Numbered from the stretch's first letter, positions 15,458 to 25,903 are shown. The stretch is DNA of 59,169 nt from Spirochaetes bacterium ADurb.Bin218 (GCA_002069965.1 MWCI01000014.1:1-59169), one strand, 5' to 3'. Notes: generated by a model not told the origin, from the letters alone. Numbers and translations: made by a program.

Positions 15458-17017
15458 TTATTTTAATTTATAGATAACTATTTTATCAATTTCAGCAAAC
15501 TTCTCATAATTTTTCTTTATAAACTCATCAAGCTCAATAAACTCTGAGATAGGAAATCTGTCATATCCAAAATATCCGGATGGAGAAGTATCTGCAATAA
15601 ACTTAGGCTTGTTTTTTCTTAAATCATCGCAAAGGATTGGTAAAAATTTGCCTGCAAAATTCTTTCTCTTTGCATCCGATTTATTGTCTGTGCCAAAAAC
15701 CCTTCCTGATACAAAATCCGATATAATAAAACGTGAAGCAGGCCTTCTATCGGCAAAATAATAAACAGGAGTGGCCCATCCCCATACATATATTTTATCA
15801 TTAAAAGATGAATTATTTTTTATAAACTCACCAACCCTTTTATAACTTATCTCAGATCTGTAATTGGGGTAATTTATTAATTCATAGGACTTTAGCATAT
15901 CGACTCTGCTTAAGGTTAAGATAAATACAGGCAGAGCTATCCATAGCCAGAAAAATTTTTTAAAAGCAAAGTGCTCATAAAAAAATGCACCCAGTAAAGA
16001 AAGAGGTGGGACTATTTGAATAAAATAATGTCCATATCCTCTGCCCCCCAGTGTTGCAGCATAAAATGAAAGTAAAAGCCAGCAAATAAAAAAGACAAAA
16101 AGCTCCATTCTTTCTCTTTCAATTTCTTTCCAGCGGCTGCTTTTGATGAACTCCTTTAAAAATCCAGTAGCAATACATAGCCATACCGGAAATCCAAGCA
16201 AAACAAAATAAATGCTTCTAAAAAAAATCTTAGAGACAGAGCCTGAAGCAGTGCCAGATTCTATATATCCAAAGTTATACAAAAAACCCCAAAACAAAGC
16301 ATCATCAAAAATTCCCTTTTTATAGAAAAAAAGAGACATGGCAATTATTGGAACAAAAGAAGCAACCCCTGTAATAAAAAGCTTTATGAGCAATTGCTTT
16401 ATCTTAACCCCTTCCCCTTTATAGAAAAAAAAGATAGCAATTAATGTATATATTACATACAAAATTGCAACAACAGCTGATTTGTAATTAGTCAAAATAG
16501 CAAGGCCAAGCAAAAATCCAGAGATTACATGTAGAATTATTCCTCGAAAATTTGTCCCATAAAAAAGAAAGAGATAGCATGAGGCAATTAAAGGAAGATT
16601 AATCAAAGTCTCACCATTTGTGGATATATATTTTGGCTCATAGGTGTGCATCAACAAGATAAAAGCAATTGTTCCTGCAAAGGCTGCCTTCTCTGGAGCA
16701 AATTTTTTAGCTGTAAAAAACACAAATAAGGCTGTTACAAAGACCCATATTGCTGTTACAATGTGAACAGCTATAAGGCTATAACTGCCAGTTAAAAAAT
16801 AAACAACTGCAAAAAAGAAATATGTCAATGGCGGTTTATTATCAACAACATCCACATAAGGTAATCCTCCAGAGAGAATCACCTTTGCAAATTCACTAAA
16901 TACTGTCTCATCTATATCAATTATATGCTGATAAAAAGTTGGTAATCTCAAGAGAAAAACAGCAAGGGCTATCCACAGAAAATATTTCCAATTGAACTTT
17001 ATTTTTTTCTCGTCCAT
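15458..17017 (-). CDS. GT39-like (ArnT/PMT-type) membrane glycosyltransferase
   Basis: This is a 519-residue polytopic protein with about ten hydrophobic helices. The first periplasmic loop carries the acidic pair typical of GT-C enzymes (IIDIDETVFSEF, about 32-43), followed by VDVVDNKPPLTYFFF, a family phrase. It should transfer a sugar from a polyprenyl-phosphate donor to an envelope acceptor on the outer face of the inner membrane. The C-terminal 110 residues form a soluble domain. It overlaps the preceding GT gene by 19 bases and appears to be the last gene of a permease-GT-GT operon. Donor and acceptor are unknown. Confidence 0.85.
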   Translation of the reverse strand: MDEKKIKFNWKYFLWIALAVFLLRLPTFYQHIIDIDETVFSEFAKVILSGGLPYVDVVDNKPPLTYFFFAVVYFLTGSYSLIAVHIVTAIWVFVTALFVFFTAKKFAPEKAAFAGTIAFILLMHTYEPKYISTNGETLINLPLIASCYLFLFYGTNFRGIILHVISGFLLGLAILTNYKSAVVAILYVIYTLIAIFFFYKGEGVKIKQLLIKLFITGVASFVPIIAMSLFFYKKGIFDDALFWGFLYNFGYIESGTASGSVSKIFFRSIYFVLLGFPVWLCIATGFLKEFIKSSRWKEIERERMELFVFFICWLLLSFYAATLGGRGYGHYFIQIVPPLSLLGAFFYEHFAFKKFFWLWIALPVFILTLSRVDMLKSYELINYPNYRSEISYKRVGEFIKNNSSFNDKIYVWGWATPVYYFADRRPASRFIISDFVSGRVFGTDNKSDAKRKNFAGKFLPILCDDLRKNKPKFIADTSPSGYFGYDRFPISEFIELDEFIKKNYEKFAEIDKIVIYKLK

Positions 17018-18696
17018 ATTCTTCCGTCACCAAAGTATCCTTTAAATTCATAATTTGTATTCAGGTATCTTATCACATCTGGAAAATCATCAAGTGTTGC
17101 AAAACTGCCAAAGCGAATTATAGGAGCAGTGGTGAGATCTATATAAAATGGGGGATCACTCTTTTTCCTATAAACCAGAACTTTTCTTATCATTGAGGTA
17201 CCACCTACATCAACAAAAATATCAGGTGAAAGCCTCTTTATGTCTTCAATAAAATCCCTCTGATATTTTTGATAAAAATCAATATTTCCCTTCTCTCTCT
17301 GAACTATTGCATACAAAGCTCCTTCGTTTAACCAATAGGAATATCCTGCAGAATATCTACCAGAATAATAAGTAATCTCTGTCCCCATTGGCCATGAGAG
17401 CACAGTCCAGTCTGCAGGAGTATTGTGATTAATATACTCCAAAACAGGAACAATGCTTTTGTGTGGAAGCAAATATTCCCCATGAGATGCAAGGGCTACC
17501 ATTCTGAAATAATATGCAAAATTACCTTCATTCTGTTTTAACTCTGGTGCAAAATTTCTTATGTAGGCATCTTTTACATTCCATGCAAAGAAAAATATAA
17601 CAGGAATTGTAAAGGCAAGAAAAGCCCTTTTAGAAAAAACGCCCTGTGAAATATGGAGAGTTATATACCTTCCAGAAAGAATCGCCAGAGGTGGAAGCAC
17701 AGGAATAAAATAGTGAACAGAAAGTCTTGCACCTCCAGCAAAAACAGAAATAAACAGAGTCAAAACTACAGACACCAAAAAGGCCTCTTTTTCGGTTTTT
17801 TCTCTGTCTTTAAAAAACTGAACAAGAGCAAAAAATCCTGGCACCCATAACATGCTATGATATAGCCCAAAATGAATAAAGCGCAATAAGAGCTTTCCTA
17901 TAACCATAAAGGGATTAAAACCTCTGTTTGCAACATAGCTTACCATAGGGTAAAGTTTTGCTCTTAATTTATCATAAAAAACAAAATGAGTCCAATTCCA
18001 GTCAATAACCAAAAGCATAATAAAAACTATTGAAAAAAATGCTATGAAGAGATAATATCTTTGAGGAGAAAATTTAAACCAACCCCTGTAAATAGGAAAT
18101 ACAAAAATAACATAACTCAATATTGCCAAAAGGGAAAAAATCCCCTGAGTTTTAATCATGAAAGCAGCATAAATTCCAATAGCAATGAAAGGCAAGTTAT
18201 AGAATTTTTTTTCAAAAAAAACTAAATAGGTAAAATAAAAAGCAGCCATGCAGAAAAGATTATATAACACCTCCCCATTAGTTGCGGTAAATTCCGTATT
18301 GTAAGAAGAGATTAAAAATCCATAGAGCATAGCAGCAACAATCCCACATCCCAGATTATAAATCTTTTGTGCAAGAAGAATTATAAAGACCATTGTCAAA
18401 AGTATAAAGATTATACCAACAAGATGAAATGAGGTGACAGAATCACCAAAAAATAATATGCTCCACTTCATTAAGTAGTGATTTAGCCAATTCTTATTTG
18501 GATAAAAGGGAAGTCCTGCTAAATCTCTTTTAGCAAGTATGTAGGAGGTAACCACATCTACATGAATAAAGTCTATGAATAAAGTATGAGCTCTTAAAAT
18601 AAAAGCTCCAAGAAAAACAAAGAGGAGCGATTTCCATCTCTCCCCAAAAGCTACAAAATTCCAGAATTTATCTGCCAGTTCTTGAAGTTTACTCAT
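16999..18696 (-). CDS. GT39-like membrane glycosyltransferase (second)
   Basis: This is a 565-residue polytopic protein related in plan to its downstream neighbour. An N-terminal helix is followed by a loop with an acidic residue (FIHVDVVTSYILA, about 43-55), GLPFYPNKNWLNHYLMKW, then about nine further helices and a C-terminal periplasmic domain. The canonical Asp-Glu pair of GT39 is reduced to a single Asp (HVDVV), so activity is less certain. The start overlaps the permease gene by 8 bases and the stop overlaps the next GT by 19, which is strong evidence for one operon. Confidence 0.78.
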   Translation of the reverse strand: MSKLQELADKFWNFVAFGERWKSLLFVFLGAFILRAHTLFIDFIHVDVVTSYILAKRDLAGLPFYPNKNWLNHYLMKWSILFFGDSVTSFHLVGIIFILLTMVFIILLAQKIYNLGCGIVAAMLYGFLISSYNTEFTATNGEVLYNLFCMAAFYFTYLVFFEKKFYNLPFIAIGIYAAFMIKTQGIFSLLAILSYVIFVFPIYRGWFKFSPQRYYLFIAFFSIVFIMLLVIDWNWTHFVFYDKLRAKLYPMVSYVANRGFNPFMVIGKLLLRFIHFGLYHSMLWVPGFFALVQFFKDREKTEKEAFLVSVVLTLFISVFAGGARLSVHYFIPVLPPLAILSGRYITLHISQGVFSKRAFLAFTIPVIFFFAWNVKDAYIRNFAPELKQNEGNFAYYFRMVALASHGEYLLPHKSIVPVLEYINHNTPADWTVLSWPMGTEITYYSGRYSAGYSYWLNEGALYAIVQREKGNIDFYQKYQRDFIEDIKRLSPDIFVDVGGTSMIRKVLVYRKKSDPPFYIDLTTAPIIRFGSFATLDDFPDVIRYLNTNYEFKGYFGDGRIWTRKK

Positions 18697-19882
18697 ATTT
18701 AAGTGCCTCTATGGGTTTAAGCTCTGCTGCCTTTTTTGAAGGATAATAGCCAAAGAATACTCCAACTGCAGTAGCAAAAAAAACAGAAACAAAAATTGAA
18801 GTAACAGTAAATATAAATTGCCACTTTACGAAATAAACAATAACAGCATATATCCCAATTCCAAGGCATATACCAACAATACCACCAAACATACTTAGAG
18901 AAACTGACTCAATTAAAAACTGCAGCATAATATCCTTCTTCTTTGCGCCAATTGCCATTCTTATACCAATCTCCCTTGTCCTCTCTGTAACAGAAACAAG
19001 CATTATATTCATAATGCCAACTCCTCCTACAAAAAGAGAGATAGAAGCAATGCCTGCCAGAAGTATTGCCAGGGCATTAGATATATCATTTGCCATCTTT
19101 AGCTTATCCTCACTTGTGCTTATCTCAAACCTATCTGGCTGACCCTCTGGTATTGAAAACCTATTGCGGAAATAACGGATAAGGAGCTTTTCCACCTGTG
19201 GGACATAATCTGGCTCTTTGGCCTTTACATAAATCTCATCAAAAAAAGTTCTTCCCATTATCCTCTTATTAAAAGTTGTATAAGGAATCATAACAACATT
19301 ATCAAAGTCCCTGCCTCCAAAGGCCTTCCCAACTTTTTCCATAATTCCAATTACAGTAAAAGGAACACCATTTATCAAAATTATCTCACCAATGGGATCT
19401 CTACCTTCAAAAAGCATGTTCTCCACAGTAACTCCTATTACTGCGACTTTTGCAGTAGTTATAACATCATTTTCTGATAAAAATCTCCCTCTATCTATTT
19501 TGTTACCTTTTATGTCAAAATAGGCCTCTCCAACTCCTTCCACATTTGTTTGAGTATTTTTATCTTTATAGATTGCTATAAGTCCGCTTTTTCGATCAAA
19601 GGGACTTATCTTATCTATCTGATAAAAGGTCTTTTTTAGCTCTACAAGATCTGCATCCTGTATCCATTTGCCAGTAACTCCCGATTTTGAAGAAAAGCTT
19701 ATAGCATTTGCACCAAAGGTTACAATCTTATCACGAACCTCAACCTTTGCACTATTGCCAAGGCCTATCATAACAATTACAGAGGAAATCCCTATGATGA
19801 TGCCTATGCTTGTTAAAACAGATCTCATCTTATTTTTAGAAAGAGCTCTTAAAGCTGTAATAATCAAATTGCGATAATTCAT
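18689..19882 (-). CDS. MacB/FtsX-type ABC transporter permease (no adjacent ATPase)
   Basis: This is a 397-residue permease with one N-terminal helix (LTSIGIIIGISSVIVMIGLG, about 25-44), a large periplasmic MacB-PCD domain (about 50-270) and three C-terminal helices including ISLFVGGVGIMNIMLVSVTE and RTREIGIRMAIGAKKKDI, the FtsX signature. MacB systems move lipoproteins, peptides or toxins using mechanical coupling rather than classical transport. The cognate LolD/MacB ATPase and MacA-type adaptor are missing nearby. It overlaps two downstream GT genes, so it may be tied to export or assembly of a glycosylated envelope component. Confidence 0.87.
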   Translation of the reverse strand: MNYRNLIITALRALSKNKMRSVLTSIGIIIGISSVIVMIGLGNSAKVEVRDKIVTFGANAISFSSKSGVTGKWIQDADLVELKKTFYQIDKISPFDRKSGLIAIYKDKNTQTNVEGVGEAYFDIKGNKIDRGRFLSENDVITTAKVAVIGVTVENMLFEGRDPIGEIILINGVPFTVIGIMEKVGKAFGGRDFDNVVMIPYTTFNKRIMGRTFFDEIYVKAKEPDYVPQVEKLLIRYFRNRFSIPEGQPDRFEISTSEDKLKMANDISNALAILLAGIASISLFVGGVGIMNIMLVSVTERTREIGIRMAIGAKKKDIMLQFLIESVSLSMFGGIVGICLGIGIYAVIVYFVKWQFIFTVTSIFVSVFFATAVGVFFGYYPSKKAAELKPIEALKYE

Positions 19883-19985
19883 ATATATTATATCCCGATA
19901 ATTCTAAAGATTAATAAATAAGGAAAATAGCAGTGTAAACATTGCAAGTATAATATCTATTACAAATAAGTCAAGTTTAGAATTT

Positions 19986-22319
19986 TTACTGCTTTAGTTT
20001 ATTTTTTGGGAAAACTCTATTTTTTAATGCAAGATTTTTAATATAATTATAAAACTGCCTGTGCTCTTCATCGGAAAAACTAATCTCCCTTTTTTGAGAA
20101 GCCTCTGCCCTGAAAATGCCATCAAGCATTATCTCTCCCGGGACATAAGGATAAAAAGGCCTCTGGGAAAAAACAGATAATCCCATAAATGAATTATAAT
20201 CATTAATCCTAAGTATATCACAAAATGTTGGTGCAATATCAAGATTTGTTGCATGCACATAAGTCTTTTTGCCATGGAATTTTTTTACTCCGGGAAGGTA
20301 GAGAATACAGGTAATTGTATCCTGTCGTGCTCTGTTAAAACTCTCTCCCCTTAACTTAAAGTATTTTGGATTCATAACCATGGCATGATCTGCAATAAAC
20401 AAAAGGATCGTATTGTCATAATATGGAGAATTTTTGAAGTAATCCCAGAAGATCCCAAAGGCCTGATCCGTTGAATAGACGCAATCAAAAATAGGATCAG
20501 AAAATTTTTTATCCGCCTCAGAGAGATGATAGGGTGGATGTAAATCAATTGTTGATATAGTAACCAGAAAAGGCTCCTTAAAACTTTTATCTGTAAACTT
20601 CTTTACCACATAGCGAAACAAATCCCTATCCCTTAAGCCCCATTTTAAAATTGGATCTTTTGCCATAGCTCTCATCTCTGGATTTTCAAGAGATAAAAAC
20701 TCATCAAAGCCGTGATTTTTGAATATAGTCTCTGCAGAAGCAAAATCTGAGGTTGAGCCTTGAATATGAGCACAATGGTATCCATGCTTTTTTAAGATCT
20801 CAGATAAAAAAGAAAACTTCAAGTTAGTCAATTTGTTGTTCTGGGTGATGTTGTATTTCTCCACATAATATGGAAATCCAGACATGGTGGCAATAATCCC
20901 TGTTATAGTTGGTGCTATTATGTTATACATATTCTCAAAGGTAAGAGAATGCTTCTTAAAATCGTCAAGGTTAGGTGTAAGGCCCTGAATGCCATGCATC
21001 TCTTGAGTTGTAAAATATTTTGAAAAGGACTCCGCAAAGATTATTACAATGTTTGTTCCTTCAGGAAGCTTTGGCACATCGCTCTGTTTTTTATCAGAGA
21101 CATATATGCTTCTTTTAAGTAGAGGATATTCAGTTGATACAGATTCCAGAACAATCCCTGATTTGCGACACTTTTCTTTGATTTCCTCTGAGAGTTTTAA
21201 GCCATTCTCATCCTCTTCTGGCATAAGGTAATCGTAAAGAGAAGTAAGGACATGGACTTCTGGTATCTTTAAATATATGGCAGCATCGTATTTTTTTGCA
21301 AAGGGGGATTCCATCATATAGAAAAGTATAAAATACATTAGATATACAAAGACTACTATGGAAAGGTTTACTGCCCATGCAAGTCTCCTCACATAAGCAA
21401 AATCTTTCTCTACCGGCTTCACCTTTTCAAGAAACTCTCGAAATCTTTTCGCTCTTTTGCTCATATAAACAACAAGCAAGATAAAGGCGATAATCACAAC
21501 TATTCCTGCAATACCTGATGGCGTTGTAAAAAACATAAGGTTTTCTTTATTCCAGAAGTGAGACCATATTACATGATCAACATGAGCTCCGCTATAAAGA
21601 AATGTCCCAAAATCAATAGAGCGCGCAAAGATAGAGAAAATAGCACAAATCGATATTGCAATATAAAAACAAAATCTTTTATATCTTCCCTTGACCCCCT
21701 GGAAAAAATAAAATGCCACAACAAGAGCTATTGAGAAGCCAATATAATACAACAGGAGAAGAATCATTGGGCCACGAACAACCCCTCTGTCAAAATTCTG
21801 CATATCAAGATAGATATAGGCCACCCCATAGTGCCATAGATAAAAATAAAGTGTAAGTATAATAATAAACAAAAATGGCCAGTAAAAAATAAATGGTATA
21901 TTTTTATAGCCCTCAAGTAGCTCTGGATGAAGAAACTTAAAAAGTGGAAGTAAAAAATAAAAATAAAAAGCCAAAATAGTGAAAAAAACCACAACTGCTA
22001 AAAAGTATATATTAAACAAATCACTCTTTAATATAAATTCAAGTGGATATATATTAAGCCCGATTAATGGCAAATGCGCAAATATAAAACGTCTCTGAAA
22101 TTCCTCATAATAATTGTTCTTTGCTATAAGCTTTTTAAATATGTAATTTGTAATGCCACCATATAATATTCCTGAAAGAATTGAAATCACTGTGGCAATT
22201 ATAAGTCTCTCTTGCAGATGAATATAATTATTGTAGGTATAGGCAAAATAAAACTGCGAATAAAGACCAATAGATAAAAATAAAAATATATATAGTATAA
22301 AGAAATTTCTTTTAACCAT
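19986..22319 (-). CDS. LtaS-like sulfatase-fold membrane phosphotransferase
   Basis: This is a 777-residue protein with an unusually long membrane part (about ten helices, residues 1-345) and a C-terminal extracytoplasmic alkaline-phosphatase-fold domain (about 420-740). The metal ligand Glu is in NIVIIFAESF. The likely nucleophile Thr is in NIIAPTITGI, and the Asp-His pair is in LLFIADHAM. Members of this family move phosphoglycerol or phosphoethanolamine groups onto glycans or lipids, and in diderms they decorate periplasmic or outer-membrane glycans. It lies 103 bases upstream of the permease-GT operon on the same strand. Substrate not determinable. Confidence 0.85.
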   Translation of the reverse strand: MVKRNFFILYIFLFLSIGLYSQFYFAYTYNNYIHLQERLIIATVISILSGILYGGITNYIFKKLIAKNNYYEEFQRRFIFAHLPLIGLNIYPLEFILKSDLFNIYFLAVVVFFTILAFYFYFLLPLFKFLHPELLEGYKNIPFIFYWPFLFIIILTLYFYLWHYGVAYIYLDMQNFDRGVVRGPMILLLLYYIGFSIALVVAFYFFQGVKGRYKRFCFYIAISICAIFSIFARSIDFGTFLYSGAHVDHVIWSHFWNKENLMFFTTPSGIAGIVVIIAFILLVVYMSKRAKRFREFLEKVKPVEKDFAYVRRLAWAVNLSIVVFVYLMYFILFYMMESPFAKKYDAAIYLKIPEVHVLTSLYDYLMPEEDENGLKLSEEIKEKCRKSGIVLESVSTEYPLLKRSIYVSDKKQSDVPKLPEGTNIVIIFAESFSKYFTTQEMHGIQGLTPNLDDFKKHSLTFENMYNIIAPTITGIIATMSGFPYYVEKYNITQNNKLTNLKFSFLSEILKKHGYHCAHIQGSTSDFASAETIFKNHGFDEFLSLENPEMRAMAKDPILKWGLRDRDLFRYVVKKFTDKSFKEPFLVTISTIDLHPPYHLSEADKKFSDPIFDCVYSTDQAFGIFWDYFKNSPYYDNTILLFIADHAMVMNPKYFKLRGESFNRARQDTITCILYLPGVKKFHGKKTYVHATNLDIAPTFCDILRINDYNSFMGLSVFSQRPFYPYVPGEIMLDGIFRAEASQKREISFSDEEHRQFYNYIKNLALKNRVFPKNKLKQ

Positions 22320-22476
22320 TATTCACTCCAGAGTCTGCTAAGAATTTTAACAAAAATAAAATCGGTCAATAAAAATTTTGTGATTGTGTAGGCAGATTTA
22401 ATTTTATTGACTTTTCCTGAAAACTCTTTTTTCATGTTAAAATAAAGATAGTAAGATAAAAATTCAGGAAGCCATA

Positions 22477-24057
22477 ATGAATCAACACACAACAAAATAT
22501 CTAAGTAGTCTAAAAATATATTCCCTATTAATAATTTATAGCTTTAGTGTCTTATTTTTTTGCACTACCTCATCACCTTTCTACATTTTAAACACCTGGA
22601 ATGATTCAAATGTTTTTTTTACCATGGGAAAATCCATGATGAATGGATTGGTCCCATACAGAGATCTTTTTGAGCAAAAAGGACCTCTATTATTTCTGAT
22701 AAATGGAATTGGCTATATAATTTCAAATACAACATACATTGGTATATATTTATTGCAGTGCCTTTCTCTATCCATAACTCTAATTTTTGCCTACAAACTT
22801 CTTTGCTTATATATCTCAAAAGAGAGGGCTAAACTCGGAACAATAATTCTGCCGCTGTTTATATACTATGGGACTTCCTATTGTGGAGGAGGAAATACTG
22901 CTGAAGAATACTGCTTACCATTTATGATGATAAGCCTATATTATTTTATGCTGTATTTTAAAAATACAGAAGATAACAAGCATAAGCCACTAATAATGCT
23001 TATCCATGGTTTTAATGCAGCATGTGTTTTTCTAATCAAATTTAACCTCTCAGCCTTTTGGTTTGGATTCGGTTTTATTATATTAATAAAACTTATAGCA
23101 GCTAAAGAATTCAAAAATTTATTTATTAATGTATTCTATGGATTAATAGGATTCTCAATTCCAGTTATCCCATTCATTATTTACTTCATAAATGCTAATG
23201 GTTTAAAAGATGCAATCTCGATGTATTTACTTCTAAATTTTAAATATGCTGAAGATATGTCAGTATCACCGAATAAATTCCATTTTATAAACATATTCTT
23301 TTTTACAATAGGGAAAATTATAGTAGTCCACCCTTTCTTGGTAGCAGCAATAACAATAAGTATTATTTCTGTTTCCAGAGATAACAACATTTTATCTAAA
23401 TATGGCCAGAAAGCCATTATTCTATCTGTAGTTATATTTTATCTTGCAATATATGGCAGTGGTCACAGCTCAAAATATTATATAATCCCTTTTTCTATAT
23501 TTACTATATTTGGAATTCTCTATGTAATACAAAAACTTGATAAGGTTTTACCTGCCAGGCCAACATCTCTGCTAATTATTGCTATATTTATAGCAACAGT
23601 TTTTTCAAATTATATATTTGTTTATCACTCACATTTAATTAGAAACGGCAAAAGAATTTTAGCCCAATATGCATTCGCAGAAATAATCAACAAAGAAGCC
23701 AAACCAACATTGCTTGAGCTCACAGAGCCCGGTGCAACATACAGTGATGGATTTCTTACTGCAGCAAATCTTCTTCCAGCAACTAAATATTTTTCAACTC
23801 CAAATCTACCTTATGAAAAATTCCCATATCCATTAGAAGCCCAGCTTGAACTAATTAAAAATAAAAAGATAAAATTTGTAATTGTAATGGAAAAACTAAA
23901 AAGAACAAAAGAAGAATTCAATCAACCACCTATGGGCAATCTACCAATTCATTATGAAATACAAGAAGCTCTTCTAAATAATTATAAACCAATTCAATCA
24001 ATTATACAAAAAAATGGAGCAGGTGAACATATATATACTTTATATAAATTAAAATAA
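22477..24057 (+). CDS. GT39-like membrane glycosyltransferase (third)
   Basis: This is a 526-residue polytopic protein. The first loop reads NTWNDSNVFFTMGK, then GLVPYRDLFEQKGPLLFLIN, a hallmark phrase of a PMT-like GT-C subgroup. About ten helices follow, then a C-terminal soluble stretch (about 415-526) with LLELTEPGATYSDGF. It is the only plus-strand gene inside an otherwise minus-strand envelope cluster. It converges with the YdjC-type gene 10 bases away. It begins after a CAGGAAG ribosome site. It presumably uses a polyprenyl-phosphate sugar made by the nearby GtrB-like protein, by inference. Confidence 0.82.
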   Translation: MNQHTTKYLSSLKIYSLLIIYSFSVLFFCTTSSPFYILNTWNDSNVFFTMGKSMMNGLVPYRDLFEQKGPLLFLINGIGYIISNTTYIGIYLLQCLSLSITLIFAYKLLCLYISKERAKLGTIILPLFIYYGTSYCGGGNTAEEYCLPFMMISLYYFMLYFKNTEDNKHKPLIMLIHGFNAACVFLIKFNLSAFWFGFGFIILIKLIAAKEFKNLFINVFYGLIGFSIPVIPFIIYFINANGLKDAISMYLLLNFKYAEDMSVSPNKFHFINIFFFTIGKIIVVHPFLVAAITISIISVSRDNNILSKYGQKAIILSVVIFYLAIYGSGHSSKYYIIPFSIFTIFGILYVIQKLDKVLPARPTSLLIIAIFIATVFSNYIFVYHSHLIRNGKRILAQYAFAEIINKEAKPTLLELTEPGATYSDGFLTAANLLPATKYFSTPNLPYEKFPYPLEAQLELIKNKKIKFVIVMEKLKRTKEEFNQPPMGNLPIHYEIQEALLNNYKPIQSIIQKNGAGEHIYTLYKLK

Positions 24058-24067
24058 TATCAGCATG

Positions 24068-24940
24068 TTATGAAACTTGTGCATTTAAAATCCTTTTTAA
24101 TTCATAAGCAGCAATAAATTCATCAATACGATTACAGCTTAAAAGGTGACCGGACTCTTCTAAAGGTAAGGAATTAATATATGTTTTGTCCATATCAGGA
24201 TTCCCTGGGTGTAACATAATTTCAACGGTATCATATGGCTGCTTATTTTTATTTTTGCATAAAAAAAATCTTAATAATATTTCTGGTGAAATTTTACAAC
24301 TATAAATAATGCTAAAAAAATAACCCCTGGAACTAACTCCATTTATAAAATAAAATGACTTTAAAATAAAAAATTTAACCAATCCCACAAGTATATCTTT
24401 GGCAGATTTAACTTTTCTCATTGTAAAAATAAAGCTTTCATTTATTAATCGAATATCATCTATCTGATGATAATGTGCTATTCTACGCACAACCTGAAAA
24501 ATTCCTGGAATAGTATGAATATGACGATGACTATCAATGTGGTTAATTAAGATTCCTAAATTTTTCAACTTCAAAATTTGCGCATTTAATTCTGCTTCCA
24601 CTTGCCTCAAAAATCTTTTTTTAGTAAATGGATTAATCAAATAAAAAATTATCTTTAAAAAATTTAATTTTAAAAAGCCTTCTTCATTGGCAATCATCCA
24701 GACTTCTTCTAAAGGAGCACAACACTTTCCACATGTCAAAGTAAGATGAATCCCGATAGGCATTAAAGGCACTTCTTGTCTAACAATATTCATTGCATCA
24801 TAAGTATAATTGCAATTAGGAAACAAACTTGCCCGTGAAATACACCCATCTTTATATAAATGGACAATTGCTCGATTAACCCCTGGTGAAATCCCAAAAT
24901 CATCTGCTGTTACTATTATTCTTTCTTTTAGATTTAACAT
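24068..24940 (-). CDS. YdjC/ChbG/HpnK-family carbohydrate deacetylase
   Basis: This is a 290-residue predicted metal-dependent deacetylase. The family signature is complete: VTADDFGISPGVNRAIV (metal-binding Asp pair), then GIHLTLTCG, NHIDSHRHIHTIPGI (His ligands) and EIMLHPGNP near the end. YdjC proteins remove N-acetyl groups from chitooligosaccharides, hopanoid glycolipids (HpnK) or similar substrates. Its start lies 41 bases inside the GtrB-like glycosyltransferase, so the two are almost certainly co-translated. A likely role is deacetylating the lipid-linked sugar made by that enzyme, much as ArnD acts after ArnC; that role is inference. Confidence 0.88.
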   Translation of the reverse strand: MLNLKERIIVTADDFGISPGVNRAIVHLYKDGCISRASLFPNCNYTYDAMNIVRQEVPLMPIGIHLTLTCGKCCAPLEEVWMIANEEGFLKLNFLKIIFYLINPFTKKRFLRQVEAELNAQILKLKNLGILINHIDSHRHIHTIPGIFQVVRRIAHYHQIDDIRLINESFIFTMRKVKSAKDILVGLVKFFILKSFYFINGVSSRGYFFSIIYSCKISPEILLRFFLCKNKNKQPYDTVEIMLHPGNPDMDKTYINSLPLEESGHLLSCNRIDEFIAAYELKRILNAQVS

Positions 24941-25868
24941 AATTTATTTCTTCACTTATAAGATATGTTGGCCTTCGTTTAACCTCTTCATATATTTTAG
25001 CCAAGTATTCACCGATGATACCCAAAGAGATTAATATCGACCCTCCAAGGATTCCTAACATAACAATGACTGTTGGAAAACCCTCTGCAGACTGGTTCAT
25101 AAATTTTTTATAAACAGACTCTACTATTACAACAAAGGCAAACAGACAAAAAAATAGACCTATATATGTCGGGACATGGAGAAGAGAAGACGAAAATGAA
25201 ATAATGGCATTTCTTGCGAGATTAATTAATCCTGAGGTTGACCATTTGCTTGAACCTACCAATCTCTCATGGGTTTTATATCTGACATAGCCTCTCTTAA
25301 ATCCAATCCAGGCACTCATGCCCCTAAAAAATAATGTTCTCTCTGTCATAGTTAGATAAGCATCTATGGCCTTGCGATTAAGAAGTTTAAAATCCGATGC
25401 GTGCTGCAAATTAATATTGGTTAGCTTAGAAAAAATTTTATAAAAAGATAGAGAAAGTATCTTATAAATTAAAGATTCATTCCCTCTTTCCTCTTTAATT
25501 CCATCAATGACATCTGCATCAATCTCTGACATCATTTTAAACATTTCAGGGATTACATGAGGCGGATGCTGTAAATCAGAATCCATAATTAGAACATAAT
25601 CTGTTTTTACATATTCCAAACCAGCCCTCAAAGCAGATTCTTTTCCAAAATTTCTGCTTAATCTTATACCTCTTACTGGGAAAATTGTAGAAAGATACTT
25701 AATTTTTTCCCATGTATTATCTGAACTCCCATCATCAACAATGCATATTTCATATTTCCTACAGCATTGCGATAAATAATTACAAATCTCAGATACCGCA
25801 TTTTCAATTCCATTCTCTTCATTAAAAGCAGGAAGTAACACTGTTACATTATCAACTCTTTTAGCCAT
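24900..25868 (-). CDS. GtrB/ArnC-type polyprenyl-phosphate glycosyltransferase (GT2)
   Basis: This is a 322-residue enzyme that transfers a sugar from a nucleotide donor to a polyprenyl-phosphate carrier. The N-terminal GT-A domain has VLLPAFNEENGIENAV, VDDGSSDNTWEKI and the metal-binding LIMDSDLQHPP. The C-terminus has two membrane helices (about 230-255 and 265-290) and the GEYLAKIYEEVKRRPTYL ending seen in GtrB/DPM-type proteins. It follows gtrA by 35 bases and overlaps the deacetylase by 41. Together with GtrA it should build and flip a lipid-linked monosaccharide for the GT39-type enzymes nearby. Confidence 0.93.
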   Translation of the reverse strand: MAKRVDNVTVLLPAFNEENGIENAVSEICNYLSQCCRKYEICIVDDGSSDNTWEKIKYLSTIFPVRGIRLSRNFGKESALRAGLEYVKTDYVLIMDSDLQHPPHVIPEMFKMMSEIDADVIDGIKEERGNESLIYKILSLSFYKIFSKLTNINLQHASDFKLLNRKAIDAYLTMTERTLFFRGMSAWIGFKRGYVRYKTHERLVGSSKWSTSGLINLARNAIISFSSSLLHVPTYIGLFFCLFAFVVIVESVYKKFMNQSAEGFPTVIVMLGILGGSILISLGIIGEYLAKIYEEVKRRPTYLISEEINYVKSKRKNNSNSR

Positions 25869-25903
25869 AAAAAATCCAGTCTCGTAAAATAAAATTTAAC
25901 TAT

